Shown piece by piece: positions 8,081 to 16,861 of a stretch of 64,000 bases of DNA (its first letter is position 1; the number at the start of each line of letters is the position of its first letter). The notes under the pieces were generated by a model. It was not told where the DNA came from and ran no database searches. It was given only the letters and a program-made list of their open reading frames with translations. The translations under genes and the position numbers were made by a program. This stretch comes from Treponemataceae bacterium (lineage in GTDB: Bacteria; Spirochaetota; Spirochaetia; Treponematales; Treponemataceae), in contig JAILBN010000023.1 of the NCBI GenBank assembly GCA_024680915.1, positions 45,549-109,548 of the forward strand, written 5' to 3'.

Positions 8081-8092
8081 TCAGTTTATACT
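8064..8092 (+). promoter_or_regulatory. Candidate gyrB promoter
   Basis: TTTACT (8064-8069), 17-bp spacer, TATACT (8087-8092), 35 bp before the gyrB ATG. It overlaps the dnaA promoter on the other strand, so the two divergent promoters may compete or be co-regulated. Confidence 0.45.
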
Positions 8093-8126
8093 CTTTTAAT
8101 ATTTCTAATCCATTTAAGGGGTATGA

Positions 8127-10046
8127 ATGAGTGCCTCATATTCAGCCACAAATATTCAAGTTTTAAAAGGTCTGGAAGCAGTTCGTAAACGTCCAGGTAT
8201 GTATATTGGTTCTACTGGTCCAGACGGATTACATCATCTTGTATACGAAGTTGTAGATAATTCAATCGATGAAGCAATGCAGGGTCAATGTGATAGTATT
8301 TTTGTTACATTGGAAAAAGATGATATTGTCAGAGTAGAAGATAATGGTCGCGGAATACCTGTAGATATTCATCCTACAGAAGGAATCAGTGCATTGGAGC
8401 TCGTTCTGACACGACTTCATGCAGGTGGTAAATTTGATAAAGGATCATATAAAGTTTCTGGAGGATTGCACGGAGTCGGTGTATCTTGCGTAAACGCTCT
8501 TTCTGAATGGATGGAGGCTACTGTCTGTAGAGAAGGAAAAAAATATATACAGAAATATGAGAAAGGCAGTCCTGTTTCTAAAGTTACGGAAGTTGGTTCA
8601 ACAGAAAAACGCGGAACAGCGATAAGATGGAAGGCTGATTCTTCAATATTCACAGAAACTACTGAATACAGTTTTGATGTTCTTTCAATCAGATTACGGG
8701 AGCTGGCTTTTCTTAACAGTGGGATAACAATAGTTTTAAGGGATGAAAGAAAAGATACTACAAAAGAAGTTGTTTTTAAATTCGAAGGTGGTATAAATCA
8801 TTTCGTAAAATATATAGATGAGAAAAAAAATGTAGTACCAGAAGAGCCTATAAATATAACTGGAGAGAAAGACGACATAATAACCGAGATTTCTCTTCAT
8901 TATAACGATGGATATAATGAGAACATATTGTCCTTTGTAAATGACATAAATACAAGAGAGGGAGGCTCTCATCTCGAAGGATTTAAAATAGCCCTTACCC
9001 GGGTTATGAACGATTTTTTGGATAAATATCCTAAGATACAAAAACGACTGGATAAAGATGAAAAGCTTACCGGTGATGATGTTCGTTCTGGACTTACCGC
9101 TGTAATCTCTATGAAAGTTCCAGAACCACAGTTCGAAGGACAGACAAAGACAAAGCTTGGAAATACTGAAGTCAGAACAATCGTTGATTCCCTTGTTAGA
9201 GAAAAATTGACGATTTATTTTGAGCAGAATCCAAAAATAATCGAGATGATTCTTGATAAATGTGTCAGCGAAGCTTCTGCTCGTATAGCTGCGAAAAAAG
9301 CAAAAGATGCCACAAGAAAGAAATCACTTTCCGACTCTTTCGGTCTGCCGGAAAAGCTTTCAGATTGTTCTCTTAAAGATCCTGAGCAATGTGAGCTCTA
9401 TATAGTTGAGGGAGATTCTGCTGGCGGTTCAGCTAAAAAAGGTCGTGATCCAAAAACCCAGGCTATTCTTCCTTTGTGGGGAAAGATGCTCAATGTAGAG
9501 AAAGTAAGACCAGAAAAGGTTGTGAACAACGACAAACTTGAGCCGGTAATCGCCACACTAGGAACAGGCTTCGGAAAAGACTTCAATATTGAAAAACTCC
9601 GTTATCATAAAATTATCATAATGGCTGATGCCGATGTTGACGGTTCTCATATTAGGACACTTCTCCTTACTTTCTTTTTCCGGTATATGCCGGAAGTCAT
9701 AGAAAAGGGATATGTATATCTTGCTATGCCTCCTCTTTTCAGAGTTCAGTTAGGAAGAAAAGATCCGGTTTATTGTTATTCAGATGCGGAAAGAGATGCA
9801 GCGCTTGAAGCTCTTGGAGAGCAGAGAGGTAAGGCCGAAGTTCAAAGATATAAAGGTCTTGGTGAGATGGACGGGAAACAGCTGTGGGAAACAACAATGG
9901 ATCCAACCCACAGAAAAATGCGTGTTGTAACGATACCGGATGCGATTGCTGCCGACAAGATTTTTACAGTGTGTATGGGTGAGGAAGTTGAACCAAGACG
10001 CCAATTTATAGAAGAGAATTCCAGTTACGCTAATCTGGATTTCTAA
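8127..10046 (+). CDS. gyrB: DNA gyrase subunit B
   Basis: ATPase subunit of DNA gyrase, which introduces negative supercoils. 639 aa, standard length without the large insertion of the E. coli protein. Motifs: start VRKRPGMYIGSTGPDGLHHL, GHKL ATPase Asp in VDNSIDEAMQG, the Gly-rich GGLHGVGVSCVNAL, the Toprim motif EGDSAGGSAKKGRD at about residue 430, DADVDGSHIRTLLLTF, and the C-terminal QRYKGLGEMDGKQLWETTMD. The ATG at 8127 is preceded by AAGGGG at good spacing. It is the first gene of the plus-strand gyrB-acetyltransferase-gyrA run that starts back to back with dnaA. Confidence 0.98.
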   Translation: MSASYSATNIQVLKGLEAVRKRPGMYIGSTGPDGLHHLVYEVVDNSIDEAMQGQCDSIFVTLEKDDIVRVEDNGRGIPVDIHPTEGISALELVLTRLHAGGKFDKGSYKVSGGLHGVGVSCVNALSEWMEATVCREGKKYIQKYEKGSPVSKVTEVGSTEKRGTAIRWKADSSIFTETTEYSFDVLSIRLRELAFLNSGITIVLRDERKDTTKEVVFKFEGGINHFVKYIDEKKNVVPEEPINITGEKDDIITEISLHYNDGYNENILSFVNDINTREGGSHLEGFKIALTRVMNDFLDKYPKIQKRLDKDEKLTGDDVRSGLTAVISMKVPEPQFEGQTKTKLGNTEVRTIVDSLVREKLTIYFEQNPKIIEMILDKCVSEASARIAAKKAKDATRKKSLSDSFGLPEKLSDCSLKDPEQCELYIVEGDSAGGSAKKGRDPKTQAILPLWGKMLNVEKVRPEKVVNNDKLEPVIATLGTGFGKDFNIEKLRYHKIIIMADADVDGSHIRTLLLTFFFRYMPEVIEKGYVYLAMPPLFRVQLGRKDPVYCYSDAERDAALEALGEQRGKAEVQRYKGLGEMDGKQLWETTMDPTHRKMRVVTIPDAIAADKIFTVCMGEEVEPRRQFIEENSSYANLDF

Positions 10047-10087
10047 GGAAAGACATCCCGGAATAATTCCGGAAGCATATAAAGAAA

Positions 10088-10612
10088 ATGGCAAAAATTA
10101 TTTTACCTACATTAGAGACAGAAAGATTGATACTTCGTCCACTTACAGTAGATGATGCAGATGCGATTTTTAAATGGACCGGCGATTCTCGTGTAAATAA
10201 ATACATGATTTATCCACTTTACAAAAAAGCCGAGGATGGTCGTGAATGGCTTGAATCCTTGTACGAGGATAAAGATAAGATCGATTATGGTTTTGTTTTG
10301 AAAGAAACAGGCGAGCTCATAGGCAGCGGCGGACTTTATTATCATCCGGATATTGATGTATGGAGTGTAGGTTATAATCTTGCCTATGACTATTGGAACC
10401 ATGGTTATACACCGGAAGCAATCACAAGAATCCTGGAATATGTTCAGAGTAAGAATGATGTTCATGCAATTGCAGGAACCTTTGCTATAGGAAATGAAGG
10501 TTCCCGTCGCGTAATGGAAAAGCTCGGCATGACCTTTTATGAAGATTGCGAGTATACAAAGCTTGATGGTAGTGAGACCTTTAAGGCAAAAACCTACCAT
10601 AAGATTTTTTGA
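10088..10612 (+). CDS. GNAT family N-acetyltransferase (RimJ/RimL type)
   Basis: Acetyl-CoA-dependent acetyltransferase, 174 aa, a single GNAT domain: N-terminal LETERLILRPLTVDDADAIFKW (typical RimJ/RimL opening), central strand and helix GYNLAYDYWNHGYTPEAI, and the C-terminal GNEGSRRVMEKLGMTFYED. RimJ/RimL-type enzymes acetylate N-termini of ribosomal proteins, but many relatives act on small molecules, so the substrate is open. It sits between gyrB and gyrA, 41 bp after the former and 24 bp before the latter, and must be co-transcribed with gyrase. A short palindrome (10058-10072) precedes it. Confidence 0.85.
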   Translation: MAKIILPTLETERLILRPLTVDDADAIFKWTGDSRVNKYMIYPLYKKAEDGREWLESLYEDKDKIDYGFVLKETGELIGSGGLYYHPDIDVWSVGYNLAYDYWNHGYTPEAITRILEYVQSKNDVHAIAGTFAIGNEGSRRVMEKLGMTFYEDCEYTKLDGSETFKAKTYHKIF

Positions 10613-10648
10613 TAGAAAATTGACCAAGAAACATAGATGGAGAAAATG

Positions 10649-13132
10649 ATGGAAGAAGTAAAAACTCCTCAAGGTGGGACAGTAATAAAAATCCCGATTG
10701 AAGATGAAGTAAAACAGGCTTATATTGATTACTCAATGTCTGTTATTGTCCAGCGTGCTTTGCCAGATGTGCGGGATGGATTGAAACCTGTTCACCGCAG
10801 AATCATGTATGCGATGGACACACTTCATCTTGCCAGCGGTGGAAAGACTAAAAAGTGTGCCACGATTGTCGGTGATGTTCTTGGACATTATCATCCCCAT
10901 GGAGATGCTTCGGTTTATGATGCCCTCGTCCGTCTTGGTCAGGATTTTGCTCAGAGATATACAACAGTAACGCCACAGGGTAACTTCGGTACCATTGCGG
11001 GAGATCCACCTGCAGCTTACAGGTACACAGAAGCCAAGATGTCAAAGATTACGGAAGAAATGGTTTCTGATATAAATAAAGAAACTGTCGATATGGTACG
11101 AAACTTTGACGATACGACAGATGAGCCTTCTGTCCTTCCATCAAAATTCCCATTTTTACTTTGTAACGGAACTACAGGTATTGCCGTAGGTATGGCTACA
11201 AATATGCCGCCCCATAATTTACGTGAAGTAGCATCTGCAATTAGTGCCTATATAGATAATAATGATATTTCTATAGAAGAATTGATGCATCATATTAAAG
11301 GACCTGATTTTCCTACGGGTGGCATTATTTATGGTACAGCAGGAATAAAAAAAGCATATTTAACAGGCCGTGGAAAAGTAACCATGCGCTCAAAGTTCAA
11401 GATTGAAACAGACAGGAACGGAAGAGAATCAATAGTATTTACTGAAGTTCCTTATGGAATAAATACGACGAATATAATCAGACGTATAAAGGAGCTTGTT
11501 AGAGACAAGCAGATTGACGGAATATCAAATGCAAATGATGAGTCTTCAGATCGTTCAGGAATGCGTCTTGTTGTAGATTTGAAAAAAGGCGCAATAACAA
11601 AGATTGTATTGAATCAGCTTTTTACAAAAACGGATCTTCAGTCTAATTTTGGTGTTATAAATCTTGCTCTGGTTCCTGTGACAAAAGATGATGGTACACG
11701 CTATCTTCGTCCTGAAGTTTTGACACTTAAAAAAATAATAAAATATTTCGTAAATCATCGTGATGAAGTAATAACTCGTCGTACACAATATGATTTGAAA
11801 GTCGCAAAGCACAGAATGCATATTTTGGAAGCTTTGATTACTGCAATAAATAACATTGACGAAGTAGTTAAGATTATACGTAATTCTCGTGATACTGAGG
11901 ATGCAAAAGTTCAGCTTGAAAAGCGTTTTAATTTTGATGATGAACAAGCACAGGCAATTGTAGATATGCAGCTTAAGAGACTTACTCATCTACAAATTGA
12001 AGATCTGCAAAAAGAAATCAAAGAGCTTCAAGTTTGGATAGATTATCTTGAGGATCTTCTTGCCCATCATGAGAAAATCCTTCAGAAAATTAAAGATGAG
12101 ACAAACGAGCTTGCAGCAAAATATGGTGATGACAGAAGAACCGATATTGTAGCTGATGAAATTGAGCAGCTTAATATAGAAGATTTAATAAAAGAAGAGG
12201 ATATGGTTGTCCTTATTTCAAGGATGGGATACATAAAGTGCATTCCTACATCTTCTTACAGAAGTCAGTCCAGGGGTGGTAAAGGGTCAAACAGCGCAAA
12301 GCTTGTTGAGGATGATTATATAAAACAGCTTTTCATCGCTTCTAATCATGATTATGTTCTCTTTATCTCGACCTTAGGAAAAGCCTATTATCTAAAGATT
12401 CATGAAATACCTGAGTCCAGCAAAAATTCAAGAGGAATACATATCAAGAGTCTTCTTGAGATAGGAGCCGATGAAGAAATTGCCACGACAGTTTCATTGA
12501 AATCCTTCGATGAGGAAAAATTCTTGTGTCTTGCAACAGCAAAGGGAATTGCAAAAAAAGTTAAAGTAAGTGAATTCAGAAATGCTAAGGCAAAAGGAAT
12601 TATTGCTATAAAGCTTGATGAAGATGATAAAGTTGTTTCCTCAATTTTGACTGAGGGAAATAACGAGCTAGTTTTTATATCCAAACATGGTCAAGCCCTG
12701 CGTTTTAATGAAAATGATATAAGAGTAATGGGAAGAGCTGCAAGAGGAGTTACCGGATTGAAGCTAAAAGCCGGAGATGAGCTTACATCCGCAGTTTGTG
12801 TTGATGACACAAAGAACATGCTTCTTATAACATCCGGTGGATCAGGTAAACAATTGAAATTCTCAGAATTTATGCAGCATGGTAGAGCAACAGGTGGTCA
12901 GCTTTGCTATAAAGTCTCAGACAAAACCGGAGAAATCATAGGTGCTGTTTCAGTAGCAGAAGAAGATGAAATTGTTTGTATAACAAGCCAGGGAAAAACA
13001 ATACGTTCAAAAATATCAGAAATTAGTGTTCAAGGTAGAGCAGCTTCAGGTGTTCGTGTCCTAGATATTCAAGAGCCAGATATGGTTATTGCAATAGATA
13101 GAGTTAATCCTGAAAATGATGAAGAAGAATAA
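10649..13132 (+). CDS. gyrA: DNA gyrase subunit A
   Basis: DNA-cleaving subunit of gyrase. Motifs: QAYIDYSMSVIVQRALPDVR, DGLKPVHRRIMYAM, the active-site tyrosine in AAYRYTEAKM at about residue 124, and C-terminal beta-pinwheel repeats. The GyrA box that wraps DNA is present as QSRGGKG (canonical QRRGGKG), one residue off consensus. The C-terminus is acidic (NPENDEEE). There are three candidate ATGs. I favour 10649 (MEEVKTPQGG) because GGAG lies 6 nt before it; 10637 adds four residues. It ends 25 bp before the terminator that carries the parS-like sites and is convergent with argA. Confidence 0.97.
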   Translation: MEEVKTPQGGTVIKIPIEDEVKQAYIDYSMSVIVQRALPDVRDGLKPVHRRIMYAMDTLHLASGGKTKKCATIVGDVLGHYHPHGDASVYDALVRLGQDFAQRYTTVTPQGNFGTIAGDPPAAYRYTEAKMSKITEEMVSDINKETVDMVRNFDDTTDEPSVLPSKFPFLLCNGTTGIAVGMATNMPPHNLREVASAISAYIDNNDISIEELMHHIKGPDFPTGGIIYGTAGIKKAYLTGRGKVTMRSKFKIETDRNGRESIVFTEVPYGINTTNIIRRIKELVRDKQIDGISNANDESSDRSGMRLVVDLKKGAITKIVLNQLFTKTDLQSNFGVINLALVPVTKDDGTRYLRPEVLTLKKIIKYFVNHRDEVITRRTQYDLKVAKHRMHILEALITAINNIDEVVKIIRNSRDTEDAKVQLEKRFNFDDEQAQAIVDMQLKRLTHLQIEDLQKEIKELQVWIDYLEDLLAHHEKILQKIKDETNELAAKYGDDRRTDIVADEIEQLNIEDLIKEEDMVVLISRMGYIKCIPTSSYRSQSRGGKGSNSAKLVEDDYIKQLFIASNHDYVLFISTLGKAYYLKIHEIPESSKNSRGIHIKSLLEIGADEEIATTVSLKSFDEEKFLCLATAKGIAKKVKVSEFRNAKAKGIIAIKLDEDDKVVSSILTEGNNELVFISKHGQALRFNENDIRVMGRAARGVTGLKLKAGDELTSAVCVDDTKNMLLITSGGSGKQLKFSEFMQHGRATGGQLCYKVSDKTGEIIGAVSVAEEDEIVCITSQGKTIRSKISEISVQGRAASGVRVLDIQEPDMVIAIDRVNPENDEEE

Positions 13133-13160
13133 TTAATTATTATAAAGAGAAGAATCTAAA

Positions 13161-13176
13161 TGTTTCACGTGGAACG
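13161..13176. other. parS-like ParB-binding site 1
   Basis: TGTTTCACGTGGAACG matches 14 of 16 positions of the parS consensus TGTTTCACGTGAAACA. It overlaps site 2 by two bases. ParB-parS complexes mark the origin region for segregation, and the distance to dnaA (about 5 kb) fits. Confidence 0.7.
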
Positions 13177-13190
13177 TTTCACGTGAAACA
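13175..13190. other. parS-like ParB-binding site 2
   Basis: CGTTTCACGTGAAACA matches 15 of 16 positions of the bacterial parS consensus; the inner 14 bp (GTTTCACGTGAAAC) is a perfect palindrome. It forms the right arm of the gyrA terminator. Confidence 0.8.
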
Positions 13191-13196
13191 TTTTTT

Positions 13197-14525
13197 TTAT
13201 TGTATATTATAGACAAATATTTTGGAAAGACGTTTTCTATCATACTTCTCTTGTTTGCATTTTGGTAATTCAGAAAGATCTGTTTGTATAAAACCAAGCT
13301 TTTCAAACCAATCAGCAGTTTGTGTTGTAAGTATGAATACTTTAGAAAGCTTCATAGCTTTTGCTTTTTCTATTAAATAAGAAATCATTTTAGGCCCTAT
13401 ACCAATATTAGAACATGAATGATCCACAGCGACAGCTGCGATTTCTGCAGATGTATCGTCTAGTATATGAAGAGCAGAACATGCCTTTATTCCACCGTCA
13501 AGTTCGTAAACAATAAAATCGTCGATTCGGTCAAGAATATTTTGTTCTGTTCTTGGAAGTAAAATCTGTTTTTCAATAAAGGGTCTCATTAAATTTAAAA
13601 TAGGTGCTATATCAGATTTAGTGATTTTTCGGATACCACCATAGGAATCTTTATAAATCATTGTTCCTGTACCAATGTCTGAGAAAATCTCACAAGGTAA
13701 GGAACCATCGATAAATCCGTTAACAATATGGCATCTTTCAACACCGTTTTGACATGCTAAATCAGATAATTTAAGAAGTGATAATAAAGATCTTTTTTCA
13801 GTCTCATTTTTGGAATTAAGCTTTAACAGAGACTTCAATTGGTCTAAATTCAAGGAAGGTATAAAATCTTCCCCTAAGACATCATCAGGCAATAAAAAGT
13901 CTTTATCTGAAAGATTGTCATAAGGACTCATGAAAAAAAGCTTTTTTGCATTAAGCTTTATTGCTATTTCTGTAGCAAGTGATGCTGAAGAAATGTTATA
14001 TGGTCGTCCCGTTGAGCTCCAGCCTATACATGGAAAAATAGGGATAAAACCTTCATCTAAAACAGTATTCAATGCATTTGAATCTATACTGGCAATCTCA
14101 CCTGCAGTACAAAAATCTATACCGTTAAGAACTCCTTTTCCGCGAGCTTTTACCCAGTTTCCTATAACAGCAGAAAGGTTTTCTTCTGCAAGATATGTCA
14201 TAATTTTATTTGATACATCAAAGGCAGCCATTTTTATAAGGGGGATAGCAGATAAATCCGTAATTCTTGTATCGTCAGCATAATGCCAAGGAATATTTGC
14301 CATACGGAGTGTAGAGTCTATGCTTCTTTTTGCGCCTGGAACTATAACAATTTTTATTCCTGATTCATGGAGATAAGCGATATCATGAATATGACTGGAA
14401 AAAAGAGTTGAGTTTATAATATCTTCGTCAATATGAATTACAATAAGGGAATTCTTAAATAATGAAACATAACGGAGAACGTCCCGTATTCTTCCCGCTT
14501 TGTTATATATAAGCTGAGTGTCCAT
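13197..14525 (-). CDS. argA: Amino-acid N-acetyltransferase (N-acetylglutamate synthase, ArgA type)
   Basis: First step of arginine synthesis: acetyl-CoA plus glutamate to N-acetylglutamate. 442 aa with the two-domain ArgA architecture: an N-terminal amino-acid-kinase-like domain (about residues 20-280; ESGIKIVIVPGAKRSID, FIPIFPCIGWSSTGRPYNI, SLATEIAIKLNAKKLFF) and a C-terminal GNAT domain (about 300-435; AVDHSCSNIGIGPKMISYL, TTQTADWFEKLGF). No ribosome-binding site precedes the ATG at 14525; instead TATACT ends 7 nt upstream, so the mRNA is probably leaderless. No other arginine genes are in the window. Convergent with gyrA. Confidence 0.88.
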   Translation of the reverse strand: MDTQLIYNKAGRIRDVLRYVSLFKNSLIVIHIDEDIINSTLFSSHIHDIAYLHESGIKIVIVPGAKRSIDSTLRMANIPWHYADDTRITDLSAIPLIKMAAFDVSNKIMTYLAEENLSAVIGNWVKARGKGVLNGIDFCTAGEIASIDSNALNTVLDEGFIPIFPCIGWSSTGRPYNISSASLATEIAIKLNAKKLFFMSPYDNLSDKDFLLPDDVLGEDFIPSLNLDQLKSLLKLNSKNETEKRSLLSLLKLSDLACQNGVERCHIVNGFIDGSLPCEIFSDIGTGTMIYKDSYGGIRKITKSDIAPILNLMRPFIEKQILLPRTEQNILDRIDDFIVYELDGGIKACSALHILDDTSAEIAAVAVDHSCSNIGIGPKMISYLIEKAKAMKLSKVFILTTQTADWFEKLGFIQTDLSELPKCKQEKYDRKRLSKIFVYNIQ

Positions 14526-14531
14526 GGCGAA

Positions 14532-14560
14532 AGTATATCTAAGAGGTTTTTTAAAGTCTA
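14532..14560 (-). promoter_or_regulatory. argA promoter (leaderless type)
   Basis: Minus strand: TAGACT (14560-14555), 17-bp spacer, TATACT (14537-14532). The predicted +1 falls on the A of the argA ATG (14525). Confidence 0.5.
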
Positions 14561-14580
14561 TATGAAAATTTTATAAAAAA

Positions 14581-14624
14581 AATCCTGAAACGAACATAAG
14601 AAATACATAGTTCATTTCAGGATT
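14581..14624 (-). terminator. Terminator of htpG
   Basis: Stem of 15 bp with one mismatch (14581-14595 with 14610-14624, CAGGATT at the base), followed on the minus strand by TTTTTTTATAAAA. It lies between the htpG stop and the argA promoter. Confidence 0.8.
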
Positions 14625-14657
14625 CTTAATTTTGATATTATATATCTAAAATGATGT

Positions 14658-16664
14658 CTATTTTGTCAGTAATTTATTCATACGTTTAACAAAATCGGCA
14701 GGATCCTTAAGCTCTCCGCCTCCGATAAGTAAAGCTTGATCAAGAAGAACAAAAGAAACATCCTCTATATATTGTTTATCTTCACTATTTTTGACAGATT
14801 GTACTAAAGGATGATCACCGTTGATTTCAAGAATCGGTTTTACTCCGCCACCAAAATTCGTTTGACCCATTGCCTTCATCATTCTTTCCATCTGAAGTGA
14901 AGGATCATTCTCGTCAACAACTATACAAGAAGGAGATTCGGAAAGACGTTTAGAAAGAACAACTTCCTTAACATTCTCGCCAAGGGCGGTCTTTATCTTT
15001 TCAACGACTGGCTTGAACTCTTTCTCTTTTTTCTCTGCTTCTTTCTTATCTACACCAAGCTCGTCATCACTACCAGCTCGGTTAACGGCTTTCAAGTCGA
15101 AATCTTTGTATTTACCGAGAGATGGAATAATAATATCATCAATTTCATCAGCCATTATAAGGACTTCAAAACCCTTCTTCTTATATGCCTCAAGAAGTGG
15201 TGAATTCCTTAGATTCTGTTCGTCATTTCCAGTTATGTAATAAATGGCTTTCTGGTCAGTCTTCATCCTCTGGACGTAATCTGCAAAGCTTGTCCAGTTA
15301 TTCTCACCAGTTCCAGATTCATCAGTACTCTTGAAACGTATAATTTCACAAAGCTCATCACGGTTTGCGAAATCAGAATAAAGACCTTCTTTTAATGGAC
15401 GATTGTATTGAGAAAGGAAGCGGTGCCATTTATCAACAGTTTTTTTATTTTCTTCACTGAGCTCTACAGTCTTCCCGTCAGCACCTGTTCCTGCATCCTT
15501 TTGAGATTTCAGAATCTTCTCTGCATTCTCACCGAGCTTCTTGAATTCTCCGAGCAGCTTTTTTACTGAGGCTGTTTTTATAGAAGTCAGTATTCTGTTT
15601 TGCTGAAGGATTTCACGGCTTACGTTAAGAGGAAGATCCTCTGAATCAATGATACCTCTTACGAATCTTAAGTAAGCCGGGAGCAACTCCCTGTCATCAT
15701 CTGTTATGAATACGCGCTTTACATATAGCTTAACACCGCTCTTATAGTCAGCCTGGTACATATCAAATGGAGCAGTCTCTGGAACATAAAAGAGTGTAGT
15801 GTATTCCTGAGTTCCTTCTGCATGTGTATGAATATGGAGAAGAGGATCTGTAGAGTCATGGGAAATTGTTTTATAAAAATCGTTATAGTCCTCTAACTTC
15901 AATTCTGATTTCGGACGTTTCCAAAGAGCGCTTGCGCTGTTGATTTTATCAACCTTGTTCTCGGCTCCTGTCTCTTTACCTTTATCATCATATTTTTTCT
16001 GAACATAATGGAGGAAGATTGGGAAAGCAATATGATCAGAATATCTTTTGATAAGCTCTTCAATCTTCCAACGGGAAGCGTATTCTTTATCGTCATCATT
16101 AAGATACATAACAATGGCAGAACCGTGGGAACCTTCTTTATCAAAACCGAACTGAAGGGCTTCTTCACTGTTATCCGCCAATTCGTTTACATCATAGGAG
16201 CTTGTTCCCTCGCTGGTCCATTTGTAAAGTTGTTTTTCGCCGGCTTTACGGGTAATTACATCGATTTTTTTTGATGCCATAAAAGCTGAATAGAAACCGA
16301 CACCGAATTGTCCTATCAAGGCTGAATCTTTTTTGGCGTCATTTTCCAGCTTTTCCAGAAAGGCTTTTGTCCCAGAACGGGCTATTGTCCCCAGGTTATT
16401 GTCAAGGTCATCAGAATTCATACCAATTCCGGTATCTTGTACAATAAGCGTTTTTTTATTCTCATCAAAGGAAATATCAATTCTTGGTTCGAAATCGACG
16501 TTTTTGTACGTTTCGTTTGAAACAGTCAGGTACTTAAGTTTATCGAGTGCATCGGATGCATTGGAAACAATTTCCCTGAGGAAAATGTCTTTATTGGAAT
16601 AAAGAGAGTGAATAATAAGTTTGAGAAGTTGAGATACTTCTGTTTGGAACTGATGAGTAGCCAT
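14658..16664 (-). CDS. htpG: Molecular chaperone HtpG (Hsp90)
   Basis: Bacterial Hsp90, an ATP-dependent chaperone dimer. 668 aa. N-terminal GHKL ATPase: FQTEVSQLLKLIIHSLYSNK, EIVSNASDALDKLKYL (ATP-binding Asn and Asp), DTGIGMNSDDL, GQFGVGFYSAFM. The middle domain carries FVRGIIDSEDLPLNVSREIL, and the C-terminal dimerisation domain ends ADFVKRMNKLLTK. The start at 16664 (MATHQFQTE) has AGGAGG 5 nt upstream; the longer open frame upstream is not coding. A clear terminator follows. Confidence 0.97.
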   Translation of the reverse strand: MATHQFQTEVSQLLKLIIHSLYSNKDIFLREIVSNASDALDKLKYLTVSNETYKNVDFEPRIDISFDENKKTLIVQDTGIGMNSDDLDNNLGTIARSGTKAFLEKLENDAKKDSALIGQFGVGFYSAFMASKKIDVITRKAGEKQLYKWTSEGTSSYDVNELADNSEEALQFGFDKEGSHGSAIVMYLNDDDKEYASRWKIEELIKRYSDHIAFPIFLHYVQKKYDDKGKETGAENKVDKINSASALWKRPKSELKLEDYNDFYKTISHDSTDPLLHIHTHAEGTQEYTTLFYVPETAPFDMYQADYKSGVKLYVKRVFITDDDRELLPAYLRFVRGIIDSEDLPLNVSREILQQNRILTSIKTASVKKLLGEFKKLGENAEKILKSQKDAGTGADGKTVELSEENKKTVDKWHRFLSQYNRPLKEGLYSDFANRDELCEIIRFKSTDESGTGENNWTSFADYVQRMKTDQKAIYYITGNDEQNLRNSPLLEAYKKKGFEVLIMADEIDDIIIPSLGKYKDFDLKAVNRAGSDDELGVDKKEAEKKEKEFKPVVEKIKTALGENVKEVVLSKRLSESPSCIVVDENDPSLQMERMMKAMGQTNFGGGVKPILEINGDHPLVQSVKNSEDKQYIEDVSFVLLDQALLIGGGELKDPADFVKRMNKLLTK

Positions 16665-16812
16665 TTTTCCTCCTAAAACACTGTTGCTTAAAAATTTGCA
16701 ACTATATGTACGTAATAAAATAATAAAAAAAAGATTTAAAGGCAAATAATGTTAGTTTTATAAAAAAGAGAATATACAGATTTCAGGTATGAAATATTTT
16801 ACAATGAAAAAG

Positions 16813-16844
16813 CAGACCAAAAGGGTCAAAACCCTTAAGGTCTG
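16813..16844 (-). terminator. Terminator of the cation-coupled carrier gene
   Basis: CAGACC (16813-16818) pairs with GGTCTG (16839-16844), with an inner GGGT/ACCC stem. On the minus strand it is followed by CTTTTTC. It lies just after the stop of the carrier at 16862. Confidence 0.65.
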
Positions 16845-16861
16845 TTTTAATTTCATTAATA

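Larger units (their letters stand above)
13158..13198. terminator. Bidirectional terminator between gyrA and argA
   Basis: A perfect 14-bp stem (AAATGTTTCACGTG at 13158-13171, complement at 13180-13193) with an 8-nt loop, followed by a run of T. It lies between convergent genes. On the other strand the stem is followed by a weaker U-run. The stem is built from two parS-like sequences. Confidence 0.85.

Noticed and set aside
10058..10072. Palindrome CCGGAAT-A-ATTCCGG after gyrB as a terminator
   Set aside because: No T-run follows and the acceptor gene is 16 bp further on the same strand; more likely an mRNA hairpin.
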